From positions 1,523-65,522 of the forward strand of contig JAAMXP010000667.1 in assembly GCA_019693395.1 (NCBI GenBank): a stretch of DNA of 64,000 bases. The letters run 5' to 3'. The position numbers and the translations under genes were made by a program. The stretch comes from Ettlia oleoabundans. Lineage: Eukaryota; Chlorophyta; Chlorophyceae; Chlamydomonadales. The notes under the pieces are model-generated. The model was given only the letters and a program-made list of their open reading frames with translations. It made no database searches and was not told the DNA's origin. This document shows, in pieces, positions 12,534-24,900 of the stretch (its first letter is position 1; the number at the start of each line of letters is the position of its first letter).

Positions 12534-13190
12534 GTTGCGAGTTATTCAGAAGGAACAAGCTGGTACGCGATCGCCGCCTCCCACTGCAGTGCTTGGCTTG
12601 GGAACGACGACCTTCGTGATTAGGCAGGGCGCGCTAGCGTAGTTGAAACACTAGCAATGATGATACATACACCCTGGTAACCGGAGGACTGCCAGCATGC
12701 TGCAGCAAACTCAGTGTTAACTTTCCAACTTGGCTGCGGTGGGCGGGTTGCGGGTGCCGCATGCGTGGGTAGGAGAGGAGCAGAAGCAAGCTGCGCACCC
12801 GCTATCTAAGCAGCCCACTTCGTCTCTATAAGGTTGTTGTAATGGTCACGTTCACACAGTGAAGCTCACAAACATTGGCCGGGTTTCAACTGTTTACGGC
12901 AGAAAGCATTCCCTTTCCACTCGCTTTGCTCCTTATGTTTGCAGATCTGTAATGCGGGCGTGAATAAAGTAGGATGGATTGAAGGGTGCACCGCAGAATC
13001 AGAATAGACACGCCGAAACTTAGGTGACCCCACATGGCACCATGTCAGCAGCAGCGAATGGCGGCAGGCGGCATGGACAGAAATAACAAGGGTTACAGAG
13101 TCTCCGCATGACGGCGGTCGCACCGTAGGATCTTGCACTTCACAAGTTGGCCTTTCACAAAGCTCAGCTTTATCGGCGTCCTGCAAAGAG
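12534..13190. promoter_or_regulatory. Divergent intergenic region, SRP19 and ankyrin-like gene
   Basis: About 650 bases with no convincing gene. It should contain the SRP19 promoter (left) and the promoter or first exon of the gene starting near 13.2 kb. Nothing else was recognised. Confidence 0.45.
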
Positions 13191-13194
13191 AATA

Positions 13195-14580
13195 TGGAGC
13201 GCCTGGAGGCTGCCTGTAAGGCCCGCGGGGGGTCATGCTCGTTGTAACGATCCCGCAATGGACAGTAATTTCGACATGAATACGAGGAGCAGCTGAAGGG
13301 GGCGGCTTTGCAAGCTCTGGAGGAAGGGAGCGATTCGCTGGCGGTGTATCGACTGGTGACGTCAACCTATGACCGCTTCGTTGACTACACGCCGGAAAAC
13401 TTGACAGCCATCTTACCTCAACGTGAGCCTCACCAAGGAGATTCCTCTAATGATGTTAGCATGAGGCTTGGGGTGGGTTGTCGGCACCAAGAAGTCCGCA
13501 GTTCCCGTGCTGTGCTCCTCTAGCTGGGGCCCTCGGGACCTGCGCACCTAGCAGTTTGCTTACCATCATGATGCTATCAAGAGAGAAACCCTAACACCCT
13601 ACGTGACATGCTGCAGGCCTGCACCCCGATGCATTGATGAACCCCTATCAGCGCACAACCGTGCTGCATGCGCTTCTCAGCGGCACCTTCCCGCCGCCGC
13701 TGACTGCTGAGCCACGTGGGAATGGGGGCGCTGGCATTGCGTTTGAGCAAGTGCTGGATAGGCAAGCGGATAGTAAAAGGGATGACATATACGTGCTGTA
13801 TGCATGTTCCGCCCATATGACAGGAAGAAACCTGAGGCTGCCAATCGCATTTCGAGTATGTGTGCTTCTCTCCAAACCACCATTCCGTGACACAGGGGTG
13901 CCAAGCCTGACCTGCAAGATGCCTCTGGCAACACAGCCCTGCACCTGGTGGTGATCAACTGCATTAGGGACGAGGGAGGTTATTTCCCAGACCTCCCGGA
14001 TCATCTGGCCTTCTCGGTGAGCCCGCTACCACTGCTTGAGTACCCTGTGCCGGGTGTCTAAGGAGGTGGACAGCGGGCTGGCATGATGTCCTGCAACAGA
14101 GCCTGCTTCTCTGTAAGCAGGGTTCCCACTGTTACCCTGGTAACTTGTAGCTGTGACAGCTGTTCTTCTACCTCACATACCTGCAACTGCAACCATGGCT
14201 CAAAAGCCATGCAGATTGAGCACTTCAGACGGCTTGCAGTGGTCACATCACGTGCTTGCACTCGTTTGCAGGTGGGCAGCTTGGGTGATCTGTTTCGGGA
14301 TGAAGATGGAGTTGACTACCTGGAGGGTGTGGGTACCGCTCTGCTGCACCGCGGCTGGAGCCTGGACCTGCCAAACGCAGAAGGCATCACCGTGAGGCAC
14401 CTGGTGCGCGTGTCACAGGCGCAGGCGCACAACAAGCGCGACAGGTGGCAGCGTGTCGCTTCAGGGCGTCACCCGCTGGCCAGCACAACTGACAGCCAGG
14501 AGTCGGCTTGCAATCTGTTGCACCAGGCCGAGCGCTTGCAGCGGGTGCTGCGGGAGATGGACGAGTTTTGCGCCTCCTGA
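13195..14580 (+). CDS. Small ankyrin-repeat-like protein of unknown function (5' end uncertain)
   Basis: Not recognised as a named family. Four coding blocks: about 13278-13422, 13617-13797, 13896-14016 and 14272-14580, which join in frame. The sequence runs YEEQLKGAALQALEEG, then TYDRFVDYTPENLTAILPQ, then NPYQRTTVLHALLSGTF, then GAKPDLQDASGNTALHLVVI. The last is a clear ankyrin consensus (xxDxxGNTALHLA). It is followed by TALLHRGWSLDLPNAEGITV, a second, weaker ankyrin unit, and an acidic helical C-terminus ending EMDEFCAS. The first ATG is unresolved: MERLEAACK at 13195 is a candidate, but linking it needs an unusual splice. It lies tail to tail with a large ankyrin gene; whether the two are related is unknown. 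Confidence 0.6.
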
Positions 14581-14606
14581 GGTAGTGTATCACAATGAAT
14601 CTGCTC

Positions 14607-14611
14607 TGTAA
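14607..14611 (+). terminator. Poly(A) signal TGTAA for the ankyrin-like gene
   Basis: TGTAA lies 27 bases past the stop codon at 14578-14580 on the coding strand. The position is close but plausible for a chlorophyte 3' end. Confidence 0.4.
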
Positions 14612-14809
14612 CTTTTGGCTGCACTGCTGAGTGTGAGCTAGAACTGTGCCTGAGCTGCAATCCACTGTGCACATTGGTAGCTGCATGTTGTTGCATTCAC
14701 CTACATCACAACACATCTACAGTTCTTGCTATGTGCCATGAAAGTCATACAGCAGCGGAGTGGCGCGTAAACCTGCATTGCTAGCAAGCATTGGCTAGGC
14801 ATGACGTGC

Positions 14810-17800
14810 TCAGGCCTGGGCCTGCTGCTCTACTGGTGCAACCGGTGGCTGCAGCAGCGACAAGCACTGCATGTGCCCTGCCTGCTTGGCTAGATCCAGG
14901 GCTGTCTGTCGACCCTCTACACAGCACAGGGCCACATCAGCCCCCCAGCTGCGCAGCGCTTTGCATGCATTGAAGCTGCCAGCTGCCGCGGCGTGGTGCA
15001 AAGCAGTCCACCCTCGGTGATCCTGGGCGTTGACTGGGGGCGGCTGCTGGCCCCGCAGCAATTCCGTCAACAGCTTGTGCTGGCCGGCGGCGGCCAGAGC
15101 CATGAGCGGGGTGACGCCCTCATTGTCGGCGCAGCCCAGGTCTGCGATGGGCGTGATGCGTCACAAAGGAGCACGTTGAGAATGGAGCGCAGGCGGGACA
15201 GCACAACAACTCTTGGGAACACTCCGAAAAACAGTCTTAACCGCCTTTGCTGCAAGATGAAAAGCACAGCCGAACAACCATGTGTGCTAAAAGAGCACCA
15301 GCCACTCAACACACCTGCGCCAGCATCCCGCAGCACGCGCAGCACACAAGCGTTGCCCGCCCGTGCCGCCAGCAGGGCTGCGGTGCACCCTCTGTTGTCC
15401 CTGGCGTTGACATCCGCCCGTGCGGTGCTCAGCAGGTCCTGAACCAGCGCCGCCTGCTGTCTGCCCACTGCCAGCATGAGGGGGGTGCGGCCTGAGGCCT
15501 CCCTGACGTTGAGGTCTAGGCCCGGCAGGGTCAGCAGCTGGCGTAGCTGCTTGCGAGAGGCGGTCTTCACCTGAGGGAGGCCAAGTGCCAGAGGGAAGCC
15601 AAGACACAAAAGTGTCAGCACAAGCAGTTACGCAAGCCAGAAAGAAGGGAAGGCAGTCAACAGAGTGCGAGCCTATGAGAAGAGAACAAGAGGCTGGAGA
15701 GGGTGAGTGAAGGATAGAGGCTGCATCAACGTCAAGCCTGTCATGCATGTGTTGAGGCGCTCACACTGGTCACCACCCCAGCCCTTTGATCCAACAACAG
15801 GCTGAGCCCACCCACCTGCGACAATAGCAGGTGCTGACCGTCTTTGCCAGGCTTGTTAATGTCAGCAATGCAGCTAGCACCTAGCTCAGCCAGCAGGTCG
15901 TAAGCCCGGCTCGCTGCTGCACCTGCAGCGCCTGATATTGCTGATGAATTGGCCCCTGCTTCCTGCTCCTGCTGCCCGGACGCTCCTGCTGCTCCAACAC
16001 CCCCCACTACTGCTGCTGCCCCGGCTGCTGTTCTTCCTCCTGCCTCTCCTGTTGCCCCCCCTCCAGCTCCTGCTCCTGCCGCCGTTGCCTCAGCCTGCTG
16101 CCGAGCCATCAGATTTGCCAGCAACTCCTCAGCAAACCGCCTGTTCTTGGCGGCAATGGCCACACCCACAGCATCCCGCCCCTCTGCATTGCGCCGCAGC
16201 AGGTCCAGCCTCTGATCCTCCCGCGGCAGGTGTGCATGCCAGCTCAGCAGCTGCCTTGCCGTGTCCAGCATGCTGGGGCGCGCCGCCATCAGCATGAGGG
16301 CGGTGCTGCCGCCGCTGTCTGCCTGGTTGACGTCAGCGCCACGTCGCAGCAGGCGCAGCATGGGCTCCCAGCCGTGGTAGCAGGCTGCCAGCAGTGGGAA
16401 GCTTCCATCCGTTGGGTCCACGCAGCCCAGACTAGCACCGCATGCCAGCAGAGTATCGAGGAGAGCCTCGCTGCCAGCGGCGGCATGCGCCAGGCTGGCA
16501 GGCCCCGCCAGCTGACGCACGCGGGCAGCTGCCTCACTGGCGGCACCCACAGTAGCACCGTGCGCCTCCAGCAGCACCAGCAGCAGCAGCTGGTACCGCT
16601 GCCGTTCCTGCTCTAAGGCAATGAGGGTGAGTGGGCGCTGCCTCGGCAGCATCCCTGCAGCAAAGCCCAGCTGCCATGCCTTGCTGGCACTGCGCAGCTG
16701 AGGCCGCACCTCAAGGGCTGCGTGAGCCGGCTGGCCAGCTGCCACAGCCCTTGCTTCTTCTACTGCACCTTCTGACTGCCTGGGCTCTCCAGCTGCATCT
16801 GTGCCGCCTAATTGCTCCTCAGCCAGCTCCCCCTCCACCTCCCCTGTGTGCCTCAGCAGCAGCCCCACAGCCGCCAGCTGGCCATGCTGCAGTGCCAGCG
16901 CCGCTGCCGTCTGATCCCGGCTGTTGGTCCTCAAGGGGCAGGCACCAGCAGCCAGCAGCCGCTGCAACACTGGCAGGTGCCCGTTGGCTGCAGAGCCAAC
17001 CAGGGGCAGGCGGCACAGAGGGCCGGGTTGTTGAGCTGAGTTGGCAAAAACATGTAAACCCAGCCCAGGTGTGTGCCAACCATGCAGCTGCCGCAGACAT
17101 GCAAAACTCATCCCTCAACTGAAGGCTTGCCCCCACCACCCACCCACCCACCTGCAGCCAGCATCAGTGGCGTGTACTGCAGCACCCCCGCCACCACGCT
17201 GCCGTCGTGACCAGGTGGTGCCCCCAACTGCAGCAGCAGCTCAACCGCCCCCACCTGCCCACGCTCAGCAGCTGCAGCCAGCGGGTGCAGGGCGGTGCGC
17301 CTCTTCAGGCTGCCCAGCATGGCTGAGGTGCCGCCTGCAGCACCGTGGCACGGATGGGGACAACGGCGGGGTCAGGAGGGGAGCTAGCTTGCAGCAGCAA
17401 ACCAAACACAAAGCAGGGCGGAGATACTTGGTCTGCCAATGGCTGGCAGCAGGCAGCAGGCGGTATGCCTCACATGGCCCCTGACAATGCAGCCCCTACA
17501 GCCACCAGTACAATAGTCCATATTCATAAATGTATCAAACAGGCTGCATCCCAAGGTCCCAACCAGGCCAGCACTGCCCCTCACCCTGCAGTGCCTTTGC
17601 CAGCCGCGGGTAGAGGAGCTGCAGCAGATCTGTGCGCCCTCTCCGTGCCGCCAGCACCACCGCCCTCAGTCCCGGGTGGTCCTTGCCCACGCAGGTGCCC
17701 CCCCGTCGCCCAGCACAAGCCCCCGCGGCCACAAGCAGCTCCACCATGTCCCGCCTGCCACCCAACACAGCCGCACTCAGAGCGCTGCGGCATGGCCAGG

Positions 17801-19545
17801 AGACGGGAGGTGGTGATCGGTGGCACAGCCAGGGTGGAAGACGTGACACGAACAGCATGTGCTCAGCAAGAGAATGGAGACGGGGCAGCCAGGCAGGGGG
17901 ACTAGCCGACGCAGCTTTGAGCATAGCAGCACCAGCAGCACAGCCTGGCAGGCCACACCAACCTGCCGCCACCAAGCCATTACCAACACCACCAGCCAGC
18001 AGCAGGCCGCGGAACTGAGGCCGCCCTCACCTGGTCCAGTCGGGTCCGTCACTGCCGGGGCCGGTGGTGCACTTGAGGTGCAGGTCCGCCCCTGCAGCCA
18101 GCAGCCGCGTCACCAGGGCTGCATTGCCCGCATTAATAGCGGCGATCAGGGGTGTGAGGGCCACCCTACTCTGGCTGCCAACCAGGCGCATGGAGCAGGC
18201 TCGGTTGGGGTCCGCTCCTGCCGCTAACAAGCGATCAATCAGTTGGGTGCAGCCAGATGCCACTGCCAGCACCAGCGGCGTCGGCTGATTGCCTCCTGAC
18301 TGACCGCCACAGCCGCCAGCTGCCTCGGGAGCCTGCGTTGGGGTCTCTTCGCGCTTCCGCTTGGCAGCTCTGTTGCCATTGACCTCAGCCTTATCACGCG
18401 GGCCGGGCGCCACAACCGCCGCAGCCGTGGCTGGCGCATTTGACGCCAGTGCTGCGGGCATGCTTGCTGGCGTGGGCGGGTCTGGGTGCGCACCAGCATC
18501 CAGCAGCAAGGCAGCTGCCTGTGTGTGGCCACCAGACAGGGCAGCCGCCAGCGGCGTCATACTATCATGCTGCCGCACGTGGTTGGCGTCTGCCCCTAGC
18601 TCAAGCAGGCGTGTGAGGAGCGCTGTCACACCGTGCACAGCCACAGCCCCTGCAGCCTGCTCTGCCACATACAGTGTGCTGCCAGCAAAGTCGCGAGTCC
18701 CTCCGGTGGCTGTGGGGTTGCTAGCGGCTCCTGCTGCCTGCTTCCCTTCCTCATCCTCATTCGCTTCCTCATCAATTGTGTCATCTCCTGTCTCTGCTGG
18801 TGCTGGTGCTGGTGCTGGGCCAGCTGGGGGCTCATCATTGTAACTCAGATCACTGCCTACCGCACTACCGCTACCCCTTCTCCCCAGATCTGCTGCCAAA
18901 TGGCTCGTTGGCTCACCGTTGTGCTGCCCTCCGTTTTGACCTATGCCTGCTAAGCAAGGCACAGGGCTGCTCCATGTCGCCGGATACAATGGTCCACAGG
19001 GGCAGCACAGCACCGCCAGCAATGCGTCGTTGCATGCGCCGACCAGTCCCTCGCCTGAAGCCTGATCTGAGAAGCCGCGGCGCTCCAGAAACGCGGGGAC
19101 ATCTGCTACGCTGCAAGCTAATGCATGCAACACAACGGCGGCTGCTGCAGCCAGGAGGAATTTGAGGAGGAAGGCATTAAAATGTGTGGTGGACGAGAGC
19201 ACACTTGCTCAAAGCGGGCAGGGGATGGCGGAGGCAGAGGCGGGGTGACGGTATTCCTCTCAGCGCACCAGTTCCACCTGCGACATATTGTGGATTCTGC
19301 TCGTTGTCTGTTGGCTGCGCCTCAGCTGGCCTGCTGTTCGGGGAGGGAGGCTCGGCCAGGCCCGTGGGTGTGCTACCTTGTTGCGTGTTTTTCTTTGCTT
19401 CAAGGGCACGAGCTTGCTTGATCCAATTTTTGGCGTCACGTTGCTCCGTTAGCAGCCAGAAAAAGCCAGCTTCCATCTGGTGCCTGCCGCTGGCCTGACT
19501 AAAGGCTGGAAAACGCCGCATTATAAATTCAATGCATTGGATCAC
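14810..19545 (-). CDS. Large ankyrin-repeat protein (5' exons uncertain)
   Basis: Scaffold-type protein of unknown partner. Coding blocks from the 5' side are: about 19545-19390 (helical, ending EQRDAKNWIKQARALEAKK), 19150-18030, 17830-17590, 17320-17150, 17036-15818, 15570-15322 and 15145-14810 with stop. Ankyrin units recur throughout, for example TPLAAALSGGHTQAAALLLD, TPLIAAINAGNAALVTRLLA, TALHPLAAAAERGQVGAVEL, RTPLMLAVGRQQAALVQDLL and GWTALHHAAAAGSFNACKAL. A KRKR basic cluster follows the second unit and could be a nuclear signal. Ala/Gly/Gln-rich linkers separate the repeat blocks. No kinase, channel or F-box domain was seen. The junction from the 19.4 kb block to the 19.15 kb block is in frame with a GT donor, but no ATG is certain. 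A further upstream exon near 19.6-19.7 kb is possible. Confidence 0.75.
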
Positions 19546-20286
19546 GCCATCATTTCATGATGGGTGATGTCTGCAGAATATGCACCTGCCAAACACATGC
19601 CGCCTCGTCAGCATCCCGCAGGCCGGCCCTAGCGGCTTCCCCAGGTCGCTCAGAGAGAACCTTGCAGCAAGGAATCAAACCATGACAGGAAGCTTCTCCC
19701 TGGATATTTTGGGAGGTGCTGCGATGTCTGAGGGAGGTTTGCAGCAATGAGGCAGCAGAACAGCTGCAGCAGCGGCAGCGCCCTTGCGGGACGTAGACTA
19801 GGGTGCCAGTGGAACTGACTGGACTCCGCGGCAGGTCTTGGGCAGCGCGGCGCCTTCAATGCGAGGTGGAACTTTATACAGCCACGGGCTTCTTGCGCAC
19901 ACAGTACACTCACTTGCAGCAAAGTGAGTGTACTGGCTCGATCCGGGCGATCCTATACCCTGGCTGTTCCTGCGGGCTCTAGCACTCTCTTACTCGCTTC
20001 AGCAGTTCAAAATCATTTGCGAGCGGTTGTGAGCACTGCAGGGTAAGGCATGGTTCGGCTGTCTCTCTGAACGCACTGCACTTCCTTTTTTGTGATTGTG
20101 AGGAGGCGTGTTTGCCCGGACGTCTTGCGTTGGGCGGGTTTAGTAGGGTTTCGGCCTAGATTTGTGACACGAAGCAAGCGTTGCTGCTGATGGCGTCTTC
20201 CCGCCGGCCAAGCACCACCGCCTCGAGCGCTGTCCTTCTTCGAATCTAAGCCAGCAACGCTCCCTCCCTGGCTGCAGCCAGACAAC
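19546..20286. promoter_or_regulatory. Divergent promoter region, ankyrin gene and small membrane-protein gene
   Basis: About 740 bases between oppositely oriented genes. It may include an additional minus-strand ankyrin exon near 19580-19680 and the 5' UTR of the plus-strand gene. It contains the 14-bp hairpin at 19902-19935. No TATA box was identified. Confidence 0.45.
19902..19935. repeat. Perfect inverted repeat, 14-bp arms, 6-base loop
   Basis: Arm CAGTACACTCACTT at 19902-19915 is exactly complementary to 19922-19935; the loop is GCAGCA. It lies in the divergent upstream region of two genes. It could form a hairpin in RNA, be a symmetric protein-binding site, or be a remnant of a small inverted-repeat element. 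The sequence alone does not choose. Confidence 0.9.
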
Positions 20287-21335
20287 ATGAAGTTCGAGAT
20301 CAGGTATGCAGAGTACTGCAGGGTGTGATGGGTGGATGGGTTGGGGTCCCTTGGCAGCTACAGCAGGAACAGGGCTGCAGTGCAGGATCGACGCCAGTGA
20401 TCGCCAACTCGCAATGTGTTGCTTCTGCCATGCCTCACCGCCCCCTCACCTTCAGTGATGAGACTGTGATGATGATGAGCGGCGTGGGAGTAGTGGTTTA
20501 CGGAGCCACGGCTCTGCTGGCACCCAAGACTTACCACGACACATTTATGCAAAAGGTGAGACCATTGCAGGCACGTTTTGGGTTGCTGGAGCCATCATCT
20601 TGCTTCAAGAGATGCTTGTCCACAGCTGCTATTACCTTGGCTTGACGTCATCATAACCACTAATAACCACTGCTGCTTGCCCCATCTCGCCCAACTGCGA
20701 ATGCCCTGCAGGAACAGAGCTACAACGCCACTATTACCTCCTTCATGGGCCATGGGCTGTTGTGCAAAGGAGCCACAGACATCTGCATCTCAGCCAGTGA
20801 CGCAAACAAGGCACGCTGCAACCCACATGCAACCTGGTTCTCCCTCGTACGCCAGACCCGCCAATTCATCATCCTTGCAGGGGGCGGATTGCTACAACCT
20901 GCTCGCACAACAGCCCCTAAGTAAGTGCCGTGCTGCACCATCGCCCTTTGGTTCAAAATCCTCCCCCCCCCCCCCCATTCCATTTTGGTGCAGAAGACCT
21001 TGAAGAACAACCTGAAGCTGACGGGCATCCAGTGGTTGACGGCAGCTGCCCACTCCGTCTACCGCATCCAGGTAACAGTGGGGGCAGGGGTGCGCAGCTG
21101 TTGCTGGCTGGCATGGACCAGGCAGTGGGGGGGGGCGAGTGTGCCAGCTACTCCTCTTACACATGTGGGCATCAGGCAATCAGCAGAGCACTCCCAAGTC
21201 TGAACGACAAACAAAGAGAGATTGTATTCCCTTGTGCAGGATGGCAGCCACAAGAAGGAGATCACCACAGCCAGCGTGGTGGGCAAGACAGCGATGGCAG
21301 CCCTCTGCCTGTGGCGCGGATTTGCCGACGACTGA
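20287..21335 (+). CDS. Small predicted membrane protein, unknown family
   Basis: Five exons: 20287-20303, 20456-20555, 20712-20810, 20994-21071 and 21240-21335, giving 129 residues. The start MKFEI is the only in-frame ATG before the first intron. Hydrophobic segments are at about residues 10-28 (VMMMSGVGVVVYGATALLA), 45-63 (SFMGHGLLCKGATDICIS), 80-95 (GIQWLTAAAHSVYRI) and 110-127 (ASVVGKTAMAALCLWRGF). This suggests a four-helix membrane protein, though two of the helices are weakly hydrophobic. The exon phases are consistent only if exon 3 ends at a GC donor (20811-20812) or at a poor GT donor 36 bases later. A run of 15 C lies in intron 3 (about 20962-20976). No function is proposed. Confidence 0.65.
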
Positions 21336-21907
21336 GCTGCACACTGAGCCATACACCCGCAGATATGCCAGCTCAGCTGATCTCGCCAATGACGCGCACC
21401 AATATGCCACCAGGTGGGCTTCGCAGCAGCAGTAATGCCTCCACCCCTTTCTGCCAGCGGCGGGCCACCGGCACCTTTCGCCGTGATGATGAACAGCCCA
21501 GACAAGGCTTAACGTTTTCTGTCCTGACACCCTCTGCCCCCCACCCCCGTTCTGATGCCATTTTTTGAACAAGATGAAACCACCACTCAGACAAATTTCG
21601 AGACACACAAATTGCAGTATCTGCCTGCAAAATCTGTCTGTTGTTGTCCCCACCCCACCACCCCACCCCGTCTTAGCAATGAACCTGTAAGTATGCTGGC
21701 GATCTTGACATTCCGTTCCAGCTACCATGACCAGTACCTTGGAGCGAGCTTTTATGCTTGCAAGTCTGTCGCCTTGCTTCTTTCAAGTGGCGCAGAACCT
21801 AGCAATAATTAGGACAGTTGAGGGTGGAACGGGACAAGCACGTCACACAAACAGGGCCATTGCACGTAAACTTATAACAATACAGAGCAAGGAAGTTGCC
21901 GGCCCCC
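21336..21907. other. Convergent intergenic region, membrane-protein gene and XPG
   Basis: About 570 bases with no coding signal. TGTAA at 21686-21690 on the plus strand could serve the membrane-protein gene. No clear minus-strand signal for XPG was seen. Confidence 0.5.
21686..21690 (+). terminator. Poly(A) signal TGTAA for the membrane-protein gene
   Basis: TGTAA about 350 bases past the stop, on the coding strand, in a region without other function. Confidence 0.4.
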
Positions 21908-24900
21908 TCAGCCCACTTCCACGTCGCTGCCAGGCTCGGCGTATACCACTGTGGCCTGCCCCCGCTTGCCCCTGCGAGGCTGGCGCCTGGCTGGCCCCGC
22001 TCCTGCCCCCTCCACCCCTCCTGCCGCTGCTGCCGCCTCCTGCTGCTGGGCGGCTGCCTCCTTTGCATTTGCACCTGCCCGCTGCTCCTGGCCAGCTGTA
22101 TTGCTGTTCCTGGCTGAAGCTGGTGGCTCTGAGCCCTTGCCCCCACGCCCGCGCCCAGCTACACCCCGCACCCCTCTGCCACGGCCCGAACCACTGCCAG
22201 TCCCTGGCTGCTGCCGCCGTCGCTGCCGCTTTGGCGCACCCTGTGGCCCACCCGTGGCCTCCTGCTGCTGTTGAAGTAGCGGCGGCGCCGCTGTTGCCTG
22301 GCCTGAATTGCCTGCTGCATCACCTCCGGCCTCTGCCTTCCCTGCCGTCGCCTTGCGCTTGCGTGTTGCTACGCTCTGGCCCTTTCTGCCTGCTGGCTGA
22401 GGGTGGTCGGCCGCCCTTACATCCTGCCCCTCCTCCCCCTGCTGCCCCTCCCGCAGCATGATCTCCTCGTGCTCCCCCCCAGCAATGCCTGCCACCGCCT
22501 GCAGCAAACGCAGCACAGAGCAGCAATGCACAGCACAGCCATTGGTGTTACCAAAACACGATTAAGCATTCCACAGTGGTTTCTTGATGAAGCGCTGCCC
22601 CAAGTTGCCCATGTTCCTGTATAGGCTGTGCAGCGGGTGGCGTGCCACAGGTGCAGTCGCGCACAGGTGTGTGCCGCACCTTCTGCAGGCGCTTGGACTT
22701 GATCTTGGCAAAGCGCTGGCGCATGGTGAGGAAGGAGTCCAGGGTCAGCTGGCTCTGCAGGGTGCAGGGCAATATGGGCATAGGGCACCAAGGGTAGGTG
22801 TGGTTTGAAGGGGTTCAGGTCAGGGCATAAAGTGGGGTCAAGGCTGAATGGCAGGGATCTGGAGCGCCAGGGGTTGAGGTCTTGTCGGTGCCCTGCACAG
22901 GCCCCCACCTGTCGCTGCTCAAAGGCGTGCGCGACGGGCACCAGCAGCTCGTCGGCCTGTTGTTGTGTCCAGCCAAAGCGTGAGGCACAGAACTGGCGCA
23001 GGAGCTCAACATCCGGCCGCCCAAAGATGAACCTGCATGGACGACAGGCAAGCAGGTTGGTGGGTAGGTTGAGGGGGCCAGGGATGACGGGGTGCAAAAT
23101 GTGACTGCTGTTGAGTGAGCGAGGGCAGCAGCGTGCACCAACTGGCCTGTTGCCCCAGTCCTCTGCCCAGATGTGTGAGATCGTAAGTGCCTCCACACAA
23201 AAGCCGGTGCCCATGTTTTGTAAAACGAGCACACGAGCAAAACTCACTTGTCCTTGGATTCGTCCACCTTGGGGCTGGCATACGCCTCAGCAACAGCAGT
23301 GCTGGGGAAGGAGGGAGGCGGCTCCCAGTTGCGCCGCACACCGCGGTGGCGACGCTTAAACTCAGCGACCAGAGCAGCAGTCGGACCGTCTGCCTCACCT
23401 CCTTCCTCGTCCACCTCCTCATCTTGCTCCCTACCCTGACCCTGGCCTCCAACCTGCTGTTCAGAGGGATGGCTGGCAGGCTGGCTGCCATTCAACGCCC
23501 CGTGCTGCTCCAGGCCGTCCCCTATACCTGCCTCGACCCCCTGCTGCTGCTGCTGCTGCCGCGGCTGTTGTCCCTGCTGAACGATGCCCCCGCTGCTCGA
23601 ACTCTCCTGCTCCCTGCCGCCCCGCCCTGTGCCTTTCGACCTGCCCCTCCCACGCCCTCTCCCGGCGCCAGCCCCAGCACCAGCCCCAGCACCAGCACCA
23701 CTGCGTGCCAGCTCCACCAGGTCGTCAGCGGGTGCGGTGAGCCAGTGCTTTAAGCGGTGCAGCCCCTGGAGGCCGGGGAAGGCGTGGACAATCTCCACGG
23801 CATTCACGATACCCACACCTGCAGGACATGTGCGGCACGTGGCATGGAGCAACGATTGTGGTCGCTTGGCTGGCTGGCAGATGAGCGATAGTGTCTCTGG
23901 GATCCTGGGTTGCCAGGCTTGCTTCCCCTACGTCTAGGCTGCACCACTGGCATCCACAGGCCCGACAACTTCCAGTACACTGCTGACTTGCAAGCCAGCC
24001 AAACTTTACCTCAGCCCAGCCCTGGCCCCTCACACTCACCCGCCACCCCCTCGCAGTAGTCCGACCCCAGGAGCTGCGCCAGCGCTGCCAGCTCAGCGCG
24101 GCCCAGCCCCAGCTCACGCTGCACATCCTCGGCGCGGTACTCCTCAACGTACCGCTTGCTCTCAAAAATGTGCCTGCGGCAGGGAGGGGAGCAGCAAGCG
24201 CCTCAGTCTAAGAGGGGCGGCGCCCATGGAGGTTCTGTGGGTGGCAACGGTGGTATTTGAGTGGCTGGCGGGGGCTGGAGGGCTTCCACAAGGTCAGCCA
24301 AACACTTCCAATTCTAGGACATGAAAACAAAGCATTGCCAGCACCACCACTTTAGCCTCCTAGCTCCTTCATTTAAATCAAAACCCAGATCATGGACCGA
24401 CCACTGCCAAAACACAAGCATGCACTCCAACGCCGCGCTCCTCTCTTACAAATACATCGACCTGCCGCACCACCCACCCGCCTGTTCACGATAGATACCC
24501 AAAAACTCGTACATGAGCATGAATGGGAGTTGCCCCGCTGTCCACCCCCTACCTGTACACGCGGCATGCCCCAAAGAGGAAGACATCGTTGTCGTCTGTG
24601 ACCACGCCGTCAACCAGCCCGCTGGCATCCAGCCACGCACACTGCGCCTCGGCCTCCTGAGGGGCGATAATGTAGGGCAGACCAAACATCTGCACACAGC
24701 ATGCAGGGGGGGAGGGTGCGTGGGTTGTGTGGAATCTAGAAAGACCACAACTCCCGAGCAACTTTTTACTTGCTTGTGCGCCTGATGACCAGCAGGCTGG
24801 CTCGCCAGTCCCTGAACAACAACCAGCGCTTTCTGTTCACGTCAATGCACTGCGATGCATCAGCACACTGTAACACCCCACCCACCCACCCATTCCCACC

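Noticed and set aside
18361..18843. Long plus-strand Ala/Ser-rich frame
   Set aside because: Antisense of the ankyrin gene; composition follows from complementing Ala/Gly codons.
20882..20922. Extra exon GADCYNLLAQQPL in the small membrane-protein gene
   Set aside because: It leaves a phase that cannot be joined to the next exon (KTLKNN...), so it was left out of the model.
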